Of a DNA stretch of 64,000 nt, positions 36,081 to 44,649 are shown piece by piece. Position 1 is the first letter of the stretch, and every line of letters begins with the position of its first letter. The translations under genes were made by a program, and so were the position numbers. Under the pieces are notes generated by a model. The model ran no database searches. It worked only from the letters and a program-made list of their open reading frames with translations, and was not told the DNA's origin. The stretch is from contig NZ_JASHKB010000018.1 in the NCBI RefSeq assembly GCF_030732865.1, positions 16,337 through 80,336 of the forward strand. Reading direction: 5' to 3'. Source of the DNA: Roseitalea sp. MMSF_3546. Lineage in GTDB: Bacteria > Pseudomonadota > Alphaproteobacteria > Rhizobiales > Rhizobiaceae.

Positions 36081-37156
36081 GCCGTCTTCTCCTGTGGCAT
36101 TCCCAGAAGGCCGAGGGGATTGACGCGCACAAGGCGGCCGATCTCCTCGCCATCGAAGCCCATCGACGCCATCAGCGTCGTCACGTTGCGAAAGATATGG
36201 CCGTAGCCATGCCCGCCCCAGCGCAGAAGCCGGGTGCGGGTGCAGATGTCCTGGCTGATCAGAACGCGATCGCCCAGGCCACGGTCGAACAGGTGCCGGA
36301 TCGCGCGCAGCCGGCCGCGATCTGTCGGCAGTTCCACCCGATCGGCCATCCAGTAGTGCGAGGTCTCGATGCCGAAGAAGTCCCACTCGACCATCACGCC
36401 GGTGCGCGCGAGCTGGCAAGGTCCGGTGCCCTGGGGAAAGGTGCGGTCCATGTGACAGATTGCGCAACGGGCGAGGTCGGCACCTTCGGCCTCCAGAATC
36501 GAAACGATCTCGAATGGCGCGGCCGTATCGCGGCCCGGATGCACGCTGATGGCCGCGCCCGTCGCCTGCTGGGCGCGCGCGGCGGCGCGCAGGGCACGCT
36601 TCTCGACCGGTTCGAGCGGCGAGGAACAGCCGATCTCGCCGATCAGCCCGGCCCGGACATCCGTCCCGTCGAGGCCCTCGCTGATCTCGGCGACAAAGCG
36701 CGTGGTCAGCGCCTCGACATCCATCCGCGCGGTGTGCTCGTCGAGAAATGGCGCGGTGTAGGTGCCGGCGCAGGCGACGATGCCGCAGCCGGTCGCCTCG
36801 GCCACCTGCCTAAGCCCGTCGGCATCGCGCGCCAGACCCGCCACCGACTGGTCGACGATCAGATCGCCGCCCTCGCCGGCGAGCGCGGCGATCTCTTCCA
36901 TGGCAATGGCGCGATCGGTCTGGTGCGCGTTGCAGGCATCGACATTTGACCGGTAGTCGATCTGCCAGCGATTGCCCATGGTGATCGGAGCGTCGCGGTC
37001 TCCCCCGCGCCGGTCCGGCGGCACGATGTCGAACAGCACATGCTCATGGACGAGTACGCGCTCGAAATCCCGTACCGGGCGGTCGCCGGTGACGGTGCGA
37101 ACGACGGTGTCGGCCAGAGCCGGTTGCGGGTTTGCCATATGCGGCGCGGCGGACAT
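36077..37156 (-). CDS. Phosphotriesterase family metal-dependent hydrolase
   Basis: Amidohydrolase-superfamily protein of 359 aa. Metal ligands visible: HEHV (HxH near residue 38), AGLIGEIGCSS (Glu where the founding enzymes have carboxylated Lys), ISVHPGRD and CHMDRTF (His pair), and ISQDICTRTRL (Asp). Members are lactonases, N-acyl hydrolases or phosphotriesterase-like enzymes; a lactone or amide substrate is most likely here. It starts 8 nt after the ABC ATPase gene and overlaps the DapA-like gene. An internal ATG at 37138 is possible. Confidence 0.88.
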   Translation of the reverse strand: MSAAPHMANPQPALADTVVRTVTGDRPVRDFERVLVHEHVLFDIVPPDRRGGDRDAPITMGNRWQIDYRSNVDACNAHQTDRAIAMEEIAALAGEGGDLIVDQSVAGLARDADGLRQVAEATGCGIVACAGTYTAPFLDEHTARMDVEALTTRFVAEISEGLDGTDVRAGLIGEIGCSSPLEPVEKRALRAAARAQQATGAAISVHPGRDTAAPFEIVSILEAEGADLARCAICHMDRTFPQGTGPCQLARTGVMVEWDFFGIETSHYWMADRVELPTDRGRLRAIRHLFDRGLGDRVLISQDICTRTRLLRWGGHGYGHIFRNVTTLMASMGFDGEEIGRLVRVNPLGLLGMPQEKTA

Positions 37157-37164
37157 GGCACGCT

Positions 37165-38022
37165 CTAATGCTGCAGGATCTTCGACAGGAAGGCGCGGGT
37201 GTGATCGCTTGTCGGTTTCGTGAAGAAGTCCTCGGGCGGTGCGTCCTCGACGATCGAGCCCTCGTGCATCAACAGCACGCGGTCGGCGGCCGCGCGGGCA
37301 AAGCCCATCTCGTGCGTGACCACGATCATCGTCATGCCCTGATGCGACAGGTCGACCATGACATCGAGCACTTCGGCGATCATCTCCGGGTCGAGCGCCG
37401 AGGTCGGCTCGTCGAACAACAGCACCTGCGGCTTCATGGCGAGCGCGCGGGCGATGGCGACGCGCTGTTGCTGGCCTCCGGAAAGCTGGCGCGGATAGGC
37501 GTTCTCCTTTTCCGGCAGGCCGACGCGCTCGAGCAGGGCACGCGCCTCCTCGCGCGCCTGCGCGCGCGGCACCTTCTTGATCCGGATCGGCGCCACGGTG
37601 ATGTTGTCGATCACCGAGATGTGCGGGAACAGGTTGAAGTTCTGGAACACCATGCCCATTTCGCGCTGCTGCCGGGCGATCTCGTGGTCGCGCAGCGCCA
37701 CGCGGCGGCCGTTTGTCTCGCGAAAGCCCATCAGATTGCCGCAGGCGACGATGCGCCCGTCATCGATGGTCTCGAGCCGATCGATGCAGCGCAGCAGCGT
37801 CGACTTTCCGCTGCCCGAGCGCCCGGCGATCACCACCACCTCGCTTTGCCGCACGGTCAGCGAGACGCCCTTGAGCACGTGGTTGCCGTGAAACGACTTG
37901 TGGACCTGTTCGACGGTGACGATGGGTTCGCCCAGCGTCTTGACCTTGCCATTGGGCCGGGCCGGTGGCTCGGGCAGCGTGTCCGCGGCCGATGCGGCGG
38001 TGGCCTGTCCTGTCTCGGTCAT
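37165..38022 (-). CDS. Polar amino acid ABC transporter ATP-binding protein (GlnQ type)
   Basis: ATPase of 285 aa from the ATG at 38022. Walker A is [14 protein letters not shown], the Q-loop [17 protein letters not shown], signature [15 protein letters not shown], Walker [15 protein letters not shown] and switch His VVTHEMGF, all typical of the PAAT family. A 35-residue Pro/Ala-rich N-terminus precedes the domain. The start is uncertain: 38022 has GGAG eight bases upstream, while the ATG at 38046 overlaps the permease stop. It powers import by the adjacent permease and binding protein. Confidence 0.92.
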   Translation of the reverse strand: MTETGQATAASAADTLPEPPARPNGKVKTLGEPIVTVEQVHKSFHGNHVLKGVSLTVRQSEVVVIAGRSGSGKSTLLRCIDRLETIDDGRIVACGNLMGFRETNGRRVALRDHEIARQQREMGMVFQNFNLFPHISVIDNITVAPIRIKKVPRAQAREEARALLERVGLPEKENAYPRQLSGGQQQRVAIARALAMKPQVLLFDEPTSALDPEMIAEVLDVMVDLSHQGMTMIVVTHEMGFARAAADRVLLMHEGSIVEDAPPEDFFTKPTSDHTRAFLSKILQH

Positions 38023-38042
38023 CGCCATTTCTCCGTGCGTGC

Positions 38043-38783
38043 TCATGTGTTGGTGGCTCCGGCCGCGCGCACCGCCTTGGCCAGTTCCCTCTCGCCCTCG
38101 GAGGCGACGGCCGCCGCCGGTCCGAAGGGCTTTTCGTAGTGCGCCTCGATCCTGAGCTGGATCTGATGCCATATGGTCACCAGGACGAGGTACCAGACCG
38201 CCGCCACGATATAGACCTCGAGCACGCGGAACTCGATCTGCGCGAGCATCTGAGCGTTGCGCATGAGCTCCTCCATCGAGATCACCGAGGCGAGCGAGGT
38301 CGTCTTGAGCATGCCGTTGAACTGGTTTCCGAGCGGCGGGATGATGGTGCGTGTCGCCTGCGGCAGGATGACGATCCACATGCGCTCGCGCCATGTCATG
38401 CCGAGCGCGCGGCCGGCATCGTCCTGGCCCTTGTCGACGGCCATGATGCCCGCGCGGATGATCTCGGCCAGATAGGCGCCTTCATTGAGTGCAAGGCCAA
38501 GGATCGCCGCCTCGATGACGCTCAGCCGGATGCCGATCTGCGGAAGCCCGGTATAGATGATGACGAGCTGGATCAGGATGGGCGTGCCGCGAAACAGCCA
38601 GATGTAGAATTCGGCGACATAGCGCAGCGCCCTGTTGCCGTACATCTTCATCAGCGCCGCGACGATGCCCAGGCCCAGTCCGATGGCCATGGAGACGACG
38701 CTCAGCCACACCGTGGTCCAGGCCCCCTGCAACATCAGCCCGTTGGTCAGATATTCGAAAAAGTAGGACCAGCTCCAGTTCAC
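38043..38783 (-). CDS. Polar amino acid ABC transporter permease
   Basis: Permease of 246 aa of the HisM/GlnP type, with about five helices. It shows the N-terminal GAWTTVWLSVVSMAIGLGLGI, RGTPILIQLVIIYTGLPQ, and the EAA loop DAGRALGMTWRERMWIVILPQATRTIIPPLGNQF. Only one permease gene is present, so it may act as a homodimer. It is separated from the binding protein gene by a strong hairpin, while the ATPase gene is coupled to it. Confidence 0.92.
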   Translation of the reverse strand: MNWSWSYFFEYLTNGLMLQGAWTTVWLSVVSMAIGLGLGIVAALMKMYGNRALRYVAEFYIWLFRGTPILIQLVIIYTGLPQIGIRLSVIEAAILGLALNEGAYLAEIIRAGIMAVDKGQDDAGRALGMTWRERMWIVILPQATRTIIPPLGNQFNGMLKTTSLASVISMEELMRNAQMLAQIEFRVLEVYIVAAVWYLVLVTIWHQIQLRIEAHYEKPFGPAAAVASEGERELAKAVRAAGATNT

Positions 38784-38815
38784 CGGTGCACTCCTCTCGG
38801 TCCGTCAGGGACAGT

Positions 38816-38851
38816 GCGGCGCGTCCCGACCCGGACGGGGGGACGCGCCGC
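38816..38851 (-). terminator. Intercistronic hairpin after the amino-acid-binding protein gene
   Basis: GCGGCGCGTCCC (38816-38827) pairs perfectly with GGGACGCGCCGC (38840-38851) over a 12-nt loop. There is no U tract on the minus strand. It lies between the binding-protein and permease genes and probably limits read-through or stabilises the upstream mRNA. Confidence 0.55.
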
Positions 38852-38869
38852 GCCATGGTTGAGCCGCGA

Positions 38870-39730
38870 TCAGCTTTCGGGCGCGTGATAGACCTTGAAG
38901 CCGCCCTCGTAGGCGTCCCACTTGTCGATCGTGGTCGCTCCATAGGCGCTCATGATCGCATCGTAGGTTCCGTCGGCCTTCATGTCCTCGAGCACCTGGG
39001 CGACGGCGTTGGCCAGTTCCACGTTCGATCCGTCAAAGCCGAACGAACTTGGCAGGCCGGGATTGAGGCCACTGGCGCCGACATCGAACTGGCCGCGCTG
39101 GGCGTAGTAGTGCGCGGTGGCGTCCGGGCCGAACACGGCGCGCACCTGGCCGGCGCCGAGCGCGGCGAACGCTTCGGCAAACGAATTGAAGGCCTGGATC
39201 TGCATCGGCTCCATGCCGTCGGCCACCTGTCCGTCATTGATCTCACGGATGAGCTTGTCGGCGAAGCCGGCGATCTCGGTGCCCACCGGATGTCCGGCAA
39301 GATCCTCATAGCCTTTGACCTCGAGCGGATTGTCCTTTTCGACGACGATGGCCAGCGCATTGACCACATAGGGCACCATGCGCATGATCTTCGAGCGTTC
39401 CTCGGTGTAGTACATGCCGGTATTGACCATGTCCCAGCGCTTGTTGGCCAGGCCCGGGATCTGCACCTCGAAGCCGACATTCTTGTATTCGGGCTCAAGG
39501 CACAGCCGCTTGGCGATCTCGTTGCCGAGCTCGGGATGCATGCCCTTCAGATTGCCGTCATTGTCGATGTACTGGCGCGGCGGGATCGTCGCGTTGATCG
39601 ACATGGTCAGTTTGCCCTCCTCGACGAGGGGCAGGTTTTCCGGACAGTCCTGGGCAAGCGCCGTGGTGGCGGTGAAGGCAAGGGCGGCGGCGAGCGCCGA
39701 ACCGATTGCGAAGGCTTTGGCAGTGTTCAT
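38870..39730 (-). CDS. Polar amino acid ABC transporter substrate-binding protein
   Basis: Periplasmic family 3 binding protein, 286 aa, with a signal peptide (FAIGSALAAALAFTATTALAQ). The mature protein has LTMSINATIPPRQYIDNDGNLKGMHPELGNEIAKRL, then YYTEERSKIMRMVPYV and LAGHPVGTEIAGFADKLI, the normal order of ligand contacts. The expected ligand is an amino acid or opine-like compound. GGGAGA precedes the ATG. Confidence 0.93.
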   Translation of the reverse strand: MNTAKAFAIGSALAAALAFTATTALAQDCPENLPLVEEGKLTMSINATIPPRQYIDNDGNLKGMHPELGNEIAKRLCLEPEYKNVGFEVQIPGLANKRWDMVNTGMYYTEERSKIMRMVPYVVNALAIVVEKDNPLEVKGYEDLAGHPVGTEIAGFADKLIREINDGQVADGMEPMQIQAFNSFAEAFAALGAGQVRAVFGPDATAHYYAQRGQFDVGASGLNPGLPSSFGFDGSNVELANAVAQVLEDMKADGTYDAIMSAYGATTIDKWDAYEGGFKVYHAPES

Positions 39731-39799
39731 TGTGGTCTCCCTGTTAACGAGCGTCAGCCGCCGCGGCCGGGTGGCGGCGACTGTCCTTGTTGGGCGCGC

Positions 39800-41119
39800 T
39801 CACGCAATCGCGGCGCGCTCGGTGCCGCACCAATCGACGATCATGGCGGCGGTCGCATCGACGGTGCGCAGGAAATCGGCAACGTCGATCCATTCGTCGT
39901 GTCTTCCGTTCTGGCTGAGGTCTCCGCAAAGTCCGCCGAAGCCGACCGTGGGTATGGCCTTCTGGACGATCGGATTGCGGATGTCGGAGGAGGTGTGCAT
40001 CGGATTGACATGCGGCGCAGCGCCGGTCACCGCCGACACCGCCCGTGCGGCGGCCAGATAGAGCGGATGATCGCCCGGGCATTCGGCGCCGGTGACGCCC
40101 GACACCCATTCGATCGTGGGCGGATGATCGGCCAGCCAGCCGTCGGCCCGCGCAGCGCCGTCGATTGCCGCCTCGATCTCGGCCTTCACGCCCTCGATGG
40201 TCTCGCCGGGCGGAAACGAGATCGCCCCGCCCATCACGCAGCGCTCGTTGAGACGGCCGAAGCGCGCGTCCTCGCCGCAGCCGATTGTCGCGATCATCAA
40301 ATTGGTCGACCGGCCGACCGCCGCCTCGAGCCTTGGGTGACGGATGCGGCCGGCGCGTTCTTCATCGAGGGCGCGCAGCGCGCTGGCGACCATCATCGCC
40401 TTTTCGATGGGGTTTTCGGCCAGATGTGCAAAGCCGGCATGGCCAGGCTCGGTGGTGTCGGGCAGTCGGCCCTCGACCGTAAGCCGGAATTCGAGCTGGC
40501 CCGAGGCGAAGGCCTTGATCTCGCCAAGGCCCGCACCCGATTCGGCCGGGTGCAGATAGAGCGCGCCGTCGGCCTCCAACCCTTGGTGCAGCGCTGCGGC
40601 GACGCCCCGCGCATGGCGCTTGGACGGCGTGCTCGCCATCACGACGTCGCCCAGCGCCGCCCCGCTCTGCGCGGCGCGCACAATGCCCAGCACGCCGGCT
40701 GCGACACCGGCGAGGTCATCGGCCACGCCCCAGCCGTAAAGGCGCCCGTCCGCGATCTCGCCGGCGAAGGGGTCGGTCCGCCAGCGTTCGGTGCCGCTCA
40801 CCGGCTCGCTGTCGGGATGAGCGAACAGCAGCAGCGAGCGCCGGGCCGGATCGCCTTTCAGACGCGCGATGACGTTCTTGCGCCTGCCCGGCGTCTGCGC
40901 CCGCGCGGCGGCGAACTCGCCGATCACCGGCACTTCGGCAGGATCGAAGGGCCGCACCGTCACCTCGCAGCCCGATGCCCGCAGCCTGTCGGTGACGATG
41001 GCCTGTACCGCCGCTTCCCCCTGCCGCTGCGCGGCGATCATTTCACGCAGCAACCCGACGGCTTCGGCCTCCGGTTCGCTGGCACTGTCCGTTTGGATGG
41101 CCGGGGAAGCGATGGTCAT
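39800..41119 (-). CDS. Divergent M20 family metallohydrolase
   Basis: Protein of 439 aa with the M20 (ArgE/DapE/ACY1) layout. LLLFAHPDSEPVSG supplies the first metal His and Asp, and LYGWGVADDLAG the bridging Asp. HLAENPIEKAM corresponds to the dimerisation-domain His region, and MHTSSDIRNPI to the C-terminal site. The usual catalytic Glu-Glu pair is not visible: the aligned stretch reads ASTPSKRHARG, and the following LYLHPAES has His where a metal carboxylate is usual. It may be an atypical hydrolase or a non-hydrolytic relative. It is the first gene of the nine-kilobase minus operon, so it probably acts on the imported substrate. Confidence 0.82.
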   Translation of the reverse strand: MTIASPAIQTDSASEPEAEAVGLLREMIAAQRQGEAAVQAIVTDRLRASGCEVTVRPFDPAEVPVIGEFAAARAQTPGRRKNVIARLKGDPARRSLLLFAHPDSEPVSGTERWRTDPFAGEIADGRLYGWGVADDLAGVAAGVLGIVRAAQSGAALGDVVMASTPSKRHARGVAAALHQGLEADGALYLHPAESGAGLGEIKAFASGQLEFRLTVEGRLPDTTEPGHAGFAHLAENPIEKAMMVASALRALDEERAGRIRHPRLEAAVGRSTNLMIATIGCGEDARFGRLNERCVMGGAISFPPGETIEGVKAEIEAAIDGAARADGWLADHPPTIEWVSGVTGAECPGDHPLYLAAARAVSAVTGAAPHVNPMHTSSDIRNPIVQKAIPTVGFGGLCGDLSQNGRHDEWIDVADFLRTVDATAAMIVDWCGTERAAIA

Positions 41120-41173
41120 GTTCGTTGTCGGTCCCTTGAATGGAGGCCCGGTGAGGACGATTTTTGTGTTCTT

Positions 41174-41185
41174 AGTGTATACACT
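41174..41185. promoter_or_regulatory. GntR-type palindromic operator
   Basis: AGTGTATACACT is a perfect 12-bp inverted repeat, close to the GTATAC-centred sites known for FadR/FCD-type GntR regulators. It lies in the 219-nt gap between the M20 gene (minus) and the gntR gene (plus). On the minus strand TATAAA (41190-41185) touches its edge and could be the -10 of the catabolic operon. Confidence 0.6.
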
Positions 41186-41338
41186 TTATATGCTGCACAG
41201 TTTGCGCTACGGTGCAAGGGAAAATTCGGCCGCTTGCGCCATCGGCCGCGCTGCGCGATGAGTGCGACGGTGAACGGACCGGCAAATGCAACCGGCGCGA
41301 GCGTGCGACACAGAGCGCGACAGAGAGGATGACACTTC

Positions 41339-42022
41339 ATGGAAACGGTTGGGCACGCCCAGGGTGTTTCAATGCGGTCGGGCGAGGCGGGCGAGCCGGT
41401 CTCCAACGCTTCCGAGCGCGCCTATCGGTCGATTTCCAACCTGATCAAGGATCGCAAGCTCAAGGGCGGCGACCGCATCGTCGAAAAGCGGCTGGCCGAC
41501 CAGCTCGGCGTGTCGCGCACCCCCCTGCGCGAGGCATTGCAGAGGCTGGAAGGCGAGGGCCTGGTGCTCAAATCGGCGAACCAGCCCTATGTCGTGCGCA
41601 AGGTGGATCTGCGCGACTATCTGCAGAGCCTGCGCGTGCGCAAGACGCTGGAGGCCGAGGCCGCCGCGCTCGCCACCGGGCGCATCGAGCCACGTCGCAT
41701 CGGGTCGGTGCGCGACGAGGTTCTGGCGCTCGAGCAGCTCCGCCCCTATGACGTGCACGCCCACTGGGCCTGCGACGACCATGTGCACAATCTGTTCATC
41801 GATGCCTGCGGCAACCAGGTGATGGCGGACATCCTGTACGAGTTGCGCACCACCACGCGCCTGTTCGAGATCGCCCAGCTCGCCGACCGGCTCGGCCCCG
41901 ATTCGCGCGAGCATGTGGCGATTCTGGACGCGCTCGAAGCCGGCGATGCCGAGGGCGCGCGCGCGGCGATGGCGACCCATGCCCAGTCGCTGTTCGACTT
42001 CGCCGTCGACCAGGTTGGATGA
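41339..42022 (+). CDS. GntR family transcriptional regulator (FadR/FCD subfamily)
   Basis: Regulator of 227 aa. The winged helix spans residues 25-85 with GDRIVEKRLADQLGVSRTPLREALQRLEGEGLVL. The C-terminal FCD all-helical domain includes the metal-ligand pattern DDHVHNLFIDACGN and SREHVAILDALEAGDAEGARAAMATH. FCD regulators usually respond to organic or amino acids. It is divergent from the imino/amino-acid catabolic operon, with a matching palindrome between, and is the probable repressor of that operon. GAGAGGAT precedes the ATG; an internal ATG at 41372 is possible. Confidence 0.93.
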   Translation: METVGHAQGVSMRSGEAGEPVSNASERAYRSISNLIKDRKLKGGDRIVEKRLADQLGVSRTPLREALQRLEGEGLVLKSANQPYVVRKVDLRDYLQSLRVRKTLEAEAAALATGRIEPRRIGSVRDEVLALEQLRPYDVHAHWACDDHVHNLFIDACGNQVMADILYELRTTTRLFEIAQLADRLGPDSREHVAILDALEAGDAEGARAAMATHAQSLFDFAVDQVG

Positions 42023-42141
42023 CGGCGGCGCGGAAGGCACGGCCGGGATCGGCTGGCTTCGCGGTCCGGATCCGATCGATTGGCGAGGCCATGACAAGCA
42101 TTCGCGGCGCGCAGCGGCCGCGATCGGGCCAAGCCGGCCGG

Positions 42142-42954
42142 TCAGATGATCGCGTGACGGATGCGCGCCGAAACCCACTCGCTGACGATCACCGTGCCCA
42201 GGATGAGGATGAGGATCACCGTCACCTGGCCCCAGGCGAGCACGTTGAGCGAGGCCTGCAGCTTCAGGCCGATGCCACCGGCGCCGACCAGCCCCAGAAT
42301 CGTGCTTTCGCGGATGTTGATGTCCCATCGGAAGGTCGAGATCGCCCAGAAGGCGGGCATGATCTGGGGCACGATGCCATAGTTGAGCACCTGGGCGCCG
42401 CTGGCGCCGGTCGCCTCGATCGCCTCGACCTGCAGCGGATCGGTCTCCTCGATAGCCTCGTAGAGCAGCTTGCCGACAAAGCCGATCGAGCGCAGCGCGA
42501 TGGCGACGATTCCCGCCAGAATCCCCGGCCCGATGATGGCGACCAGCAACAGCGCCCAGATCAGCGAGTTGATCGAGCGCGAGGCGACGATGATGAACAG
42601 CGCGATCGGCCTGAGCAGGCGAGGCGACGGCGAGGTGTTGCGCGCGGCCAGAAATGCCACCGGCACCGCAAGGATCACGCCACCGATGGTGCCGAGCGTG
42701 GCGATGTTGAGCGTGTCCCACATCGGCACCAGCAGTTCGGGCACGTATTCCCAGCGCGGCGGCACCATGCGGCTGCCGATGTCGACGGCCTGGCGCGGCG
42801 CATCCTGCACGAAGAACCAGATCGTGTCGCGCGTCATCAGTTGCCAGCACCACACGAACAGGGCGACCAGCGCCACCCAGCCGGTCCAGATGAGCAGCCG
42901 GGCGCGCGGCGTGCGATAGGTCCACACCTGGCTGTGATGCTCCGGCCCGCTCAT
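42142..42954 (-). CDS. phnE: PhnE-type phosphonate/phosphate ABC transporter permease 2
   Basis: Permease of 270 aa with about six helices. The PhnE signature is visible: VEAIEATGASGAQVLNYGIVPQIMPAFWAISTFRWDINIRESTILGLVGAGGIG (coupling loop and the RE-(S/A)TILG-VGAGGIG motif). It forms a heterodimeric channel with the adjacent PhnE paralogue. Its ATG overlaps the stop of that gene by 4 nt. It is the last gene of the phnD-C-E-E operon. Confidence 0.9.
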   Translation of the reverse strand: MSGPEHHSQVWTYRTPRARLLIWTGWVALVALFVWCWQLMTRDTIWFFVQDAPRQAVDIGSRMVPPRWEYVPELLVPMWDTLNIATLGTIGGVILAVPVAFLAARNTSPSPRLLRPIALFIIVASRSINSLIWALLLVAIIGPGILAGIVAIALRSIGFVGKLLYEAIEETDPLQVEAIEATGASGAQVLNYGIVPQIMPAFWAISTFRWDINIRESTILGLVGAGGIGLKLQASLNVLAWGQVTVILILILGTVIVSEWVSARIRHAII

Positions 42955-43757
42955 TGCAGGAACTTCCGCAGATAGCTCGAGCCGTATTCGGCGACCATCA
43001 CGATGGCGATGATGATCAACAAGATCGCGCCGGCGCTGTCATATTCGTAGCGGTCGATCGCGGTGTTGAGCGTCGCGCCGATGCCGCCCGCCCCGACGAT
43101 GCCGATCACCGCCGATTCGCGAAAATTGATGTCGAGCCGATAAAGGCTGAGCCCGATCAGGCGCGGCATGACCTGCGGCTGCACGGCATAATTGACCAGT
43201 TGCCACCAGGAGGCGCCGGTGGCCCTTATCGCCTCGGCCTGCGTCTCGTCGATCTCCTCGATGTCGTCGGCCAGCAGCTTGGCGAGGAACCCGATCGTGG
43301 CGAACGACAGGGTCAGGAAGCCGGCGAACGGGCCGAATCCGAACATGGCGACCAGGAAAATGGCGATGATCACCTCCTGCAGCGACCGGCTGACGGCGAT
43401 GATGCCGCGGCACACCAGATAGATCGGCCGCGGCACCATGTTGCGCGCCGCGCCGATGCCGATGGGCACCGATATCAGCACGCCGACGACGGTCGAGGTC
43501 AGCGTCATGGTCAGGCTCTCGACCAGCCCGCGCGAGATGTCGCTCCAGCGGCTGGCGAAGTCGGGCTGCAGGAAGCCCATGACGAAGCGCTGGCCGCGCT
43601 CCAGGCCGATGGCCACGCGTTCCCAGTTCACCTCCAGCGAGCCGATGGCCAGCACCAGATAGGCGAGGATGCCGATCTGCAAGGCAAGGCGCCAGCGCCG
43701 GTCCTTGACGATCTGCGGCGGACGGCGCCACGCGGTGGGATAGGCGGGCTGGCTCAT
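42951..43757 (-). CDS. phnE: PhnE-type phosphonate/phosphate ABC transporter permease 1
   Basis: Permease of 268 aa, paralogous to the gene downstream. [53 protein letters not shown] marks the same coupling region and VGAGGIG motif. Paired phnE genes are common in alphaproteobacteria. It overlaps the ATPase gene stop at its start by 4 nt. Confidence 0.9.
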   Translation of the reverse strand: MSQPAYPTAWRRPPQIVKDRRWRLALQIGILAYLVLAIGSLEVNWERVAIGLERGQRFVMGFLQPDFASRWSDISRGLVESLTMTLTSTVVGVLISVPIGIGAARNMVPRPIYLVCRGIIAVSRSLQEVIIAIFLVAMFGFGPFAGFLTLSFATIGFLAKLLADDIEEIDETQAEAIRATGASWWQLVNYAVQPQVMPRLIGLSLYRLDINFRESAVIGIVGAGGIGATLNTAIDRYEYDSAGAILLIIIAIVMVAEYGSSYLRKFLQ

Positions 43758-44575
43758 CTGGCCAGCACGGCCATGCGGCGGGCGGCGTCGGCTTCCGCTT
43801 CGGCTTGCTCGTCATCGCCCTGGCGCATCGCCTGCCAGTCCTCGGCGCCGTAGATGGTCGTCAGGGCGGATTCGCCCAGCACGTCGGGTCGGTCATCGAA
43901 GACGATGCGGCCGTCGCGCAGGCCCACGATGCGCTGCATGAACTGCTGGGCGAGCGGGACGTCGTGAATGTTGACGATGGCCGGCAGGCCACGTTCGGCG
44001 CAGATTTCGGTGAGAAGCCGCATGATCTGCCGGCTCGTCTTGGGATCGAGACTGGCGGTCGGCTCGTCGACAAGCAAAAGATCCGGCTCCTGGGCGAGGG
44101 CGCGCGCAATTCCCACGCGCTGGCGCTGTCCGCCCGACAGGGCGTCGGCCCGCTTGTCGGCCTGATCGACCAGTCCGACGCGGTCGAGCAGACGGTAGGC
44201 GCGCTCGATGTCCTCGGGCAGGAACCGGCGCAGCCAGCTACGCCAGAACGGCACGTAGCCGAGCCGGCCCGACAGGACGTTCTCCATCACCGTCAGCCGC
44301 TCGACGAGCGAATATTCCTGGAAGATCATGCCGATGCGCCGGCGCTGTCGGCGCAGCTCGCCGGTCCCGAGGCGCGCCAGATCGACCTCGCCCAGCATGA
44401 CCTTGCCCGCCGTCGGTTCGACGAGCCGGTTTATGCAGCGGATCAGCGTCGACTTGCCGGCGCCCGACGGGCCGATCAGGCCCATGATCTGTCCTTCGGG
44501 GACCGCCACCGATACCTCGGTGAGCGCCTTATCGCCGGTCCTGTAGGTTTTCGACAGCTTCTCGATGCGCAGCAT
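43754..44575 (-). CDS. phnC: PhnC-type phosphonate/phosphate ABC transporter ATP-binding protein
   Basis: ATPase of 273 aa from the ATG at 44575. Motifs: [17 protein letters not shown] (Walker A), [24 protein letters not shown] (Q-loop with the PhnC-specific VLxGRLG), [15 protein letters not shown] and [16 protein letters not shown]. The PhnC type is supported by the adjacent PhnD and PhnE genes. A TTG at 44593 would add six residues but is not preferred. The C-terminal 40 residues are Ala/Glu-rich. Confidence 0.91.
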   Translation of the reverse strand: MLRIEKLSKTYRTGDKALTEVSVAVPEGQIMGLIGPSGAGKSTLIRCINRLVEPTAGKVMLGEVDLARLGTGELRRQRRRIGMIFQEYSLVERLTVMENVLSGRLGYVPFWRSWLRRFLPEDIERAYRLLDRVGLVDQADKRADALSGGQRQRVGIARALAQEPDLLLVDEPTASLDPKTSRQIMRLLTEICAERGLPAIVNIHDVPLAQQFMQRIVGLRDGRIVFDDRPDVLGESALTTIYGAEDWQAMRQGDDEQAEAEADAARRMAVLAR

Positions 44576-44600
44576 GGGCGGACCCCGGTTCAACGAAGAA

Positions 44601-44620
44601 CGGGCGGCACATGCCGCCCG
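44601..44620 (-). terminator. Intercistronic hairpin after phnD
   Basis: CGGGCGGC (44601-44608) pairs with GCCGCCCG (44613-44620) across ACAT. It lies in the 74-nt gap between phnD and phnC. There is no U tract. Confidence 0.5.
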
Positions 44621-44649
44621 CGGACTTCCCGGACAGTGTTATCGGGCGC

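Noticed and set aside
38786..41332. 848-codon plus-strand open frame opposite the amino-acid SBP and M20 genes
   Set aside because: Antisense composition; both minus-strand genes have signal peptide or metal motifs.
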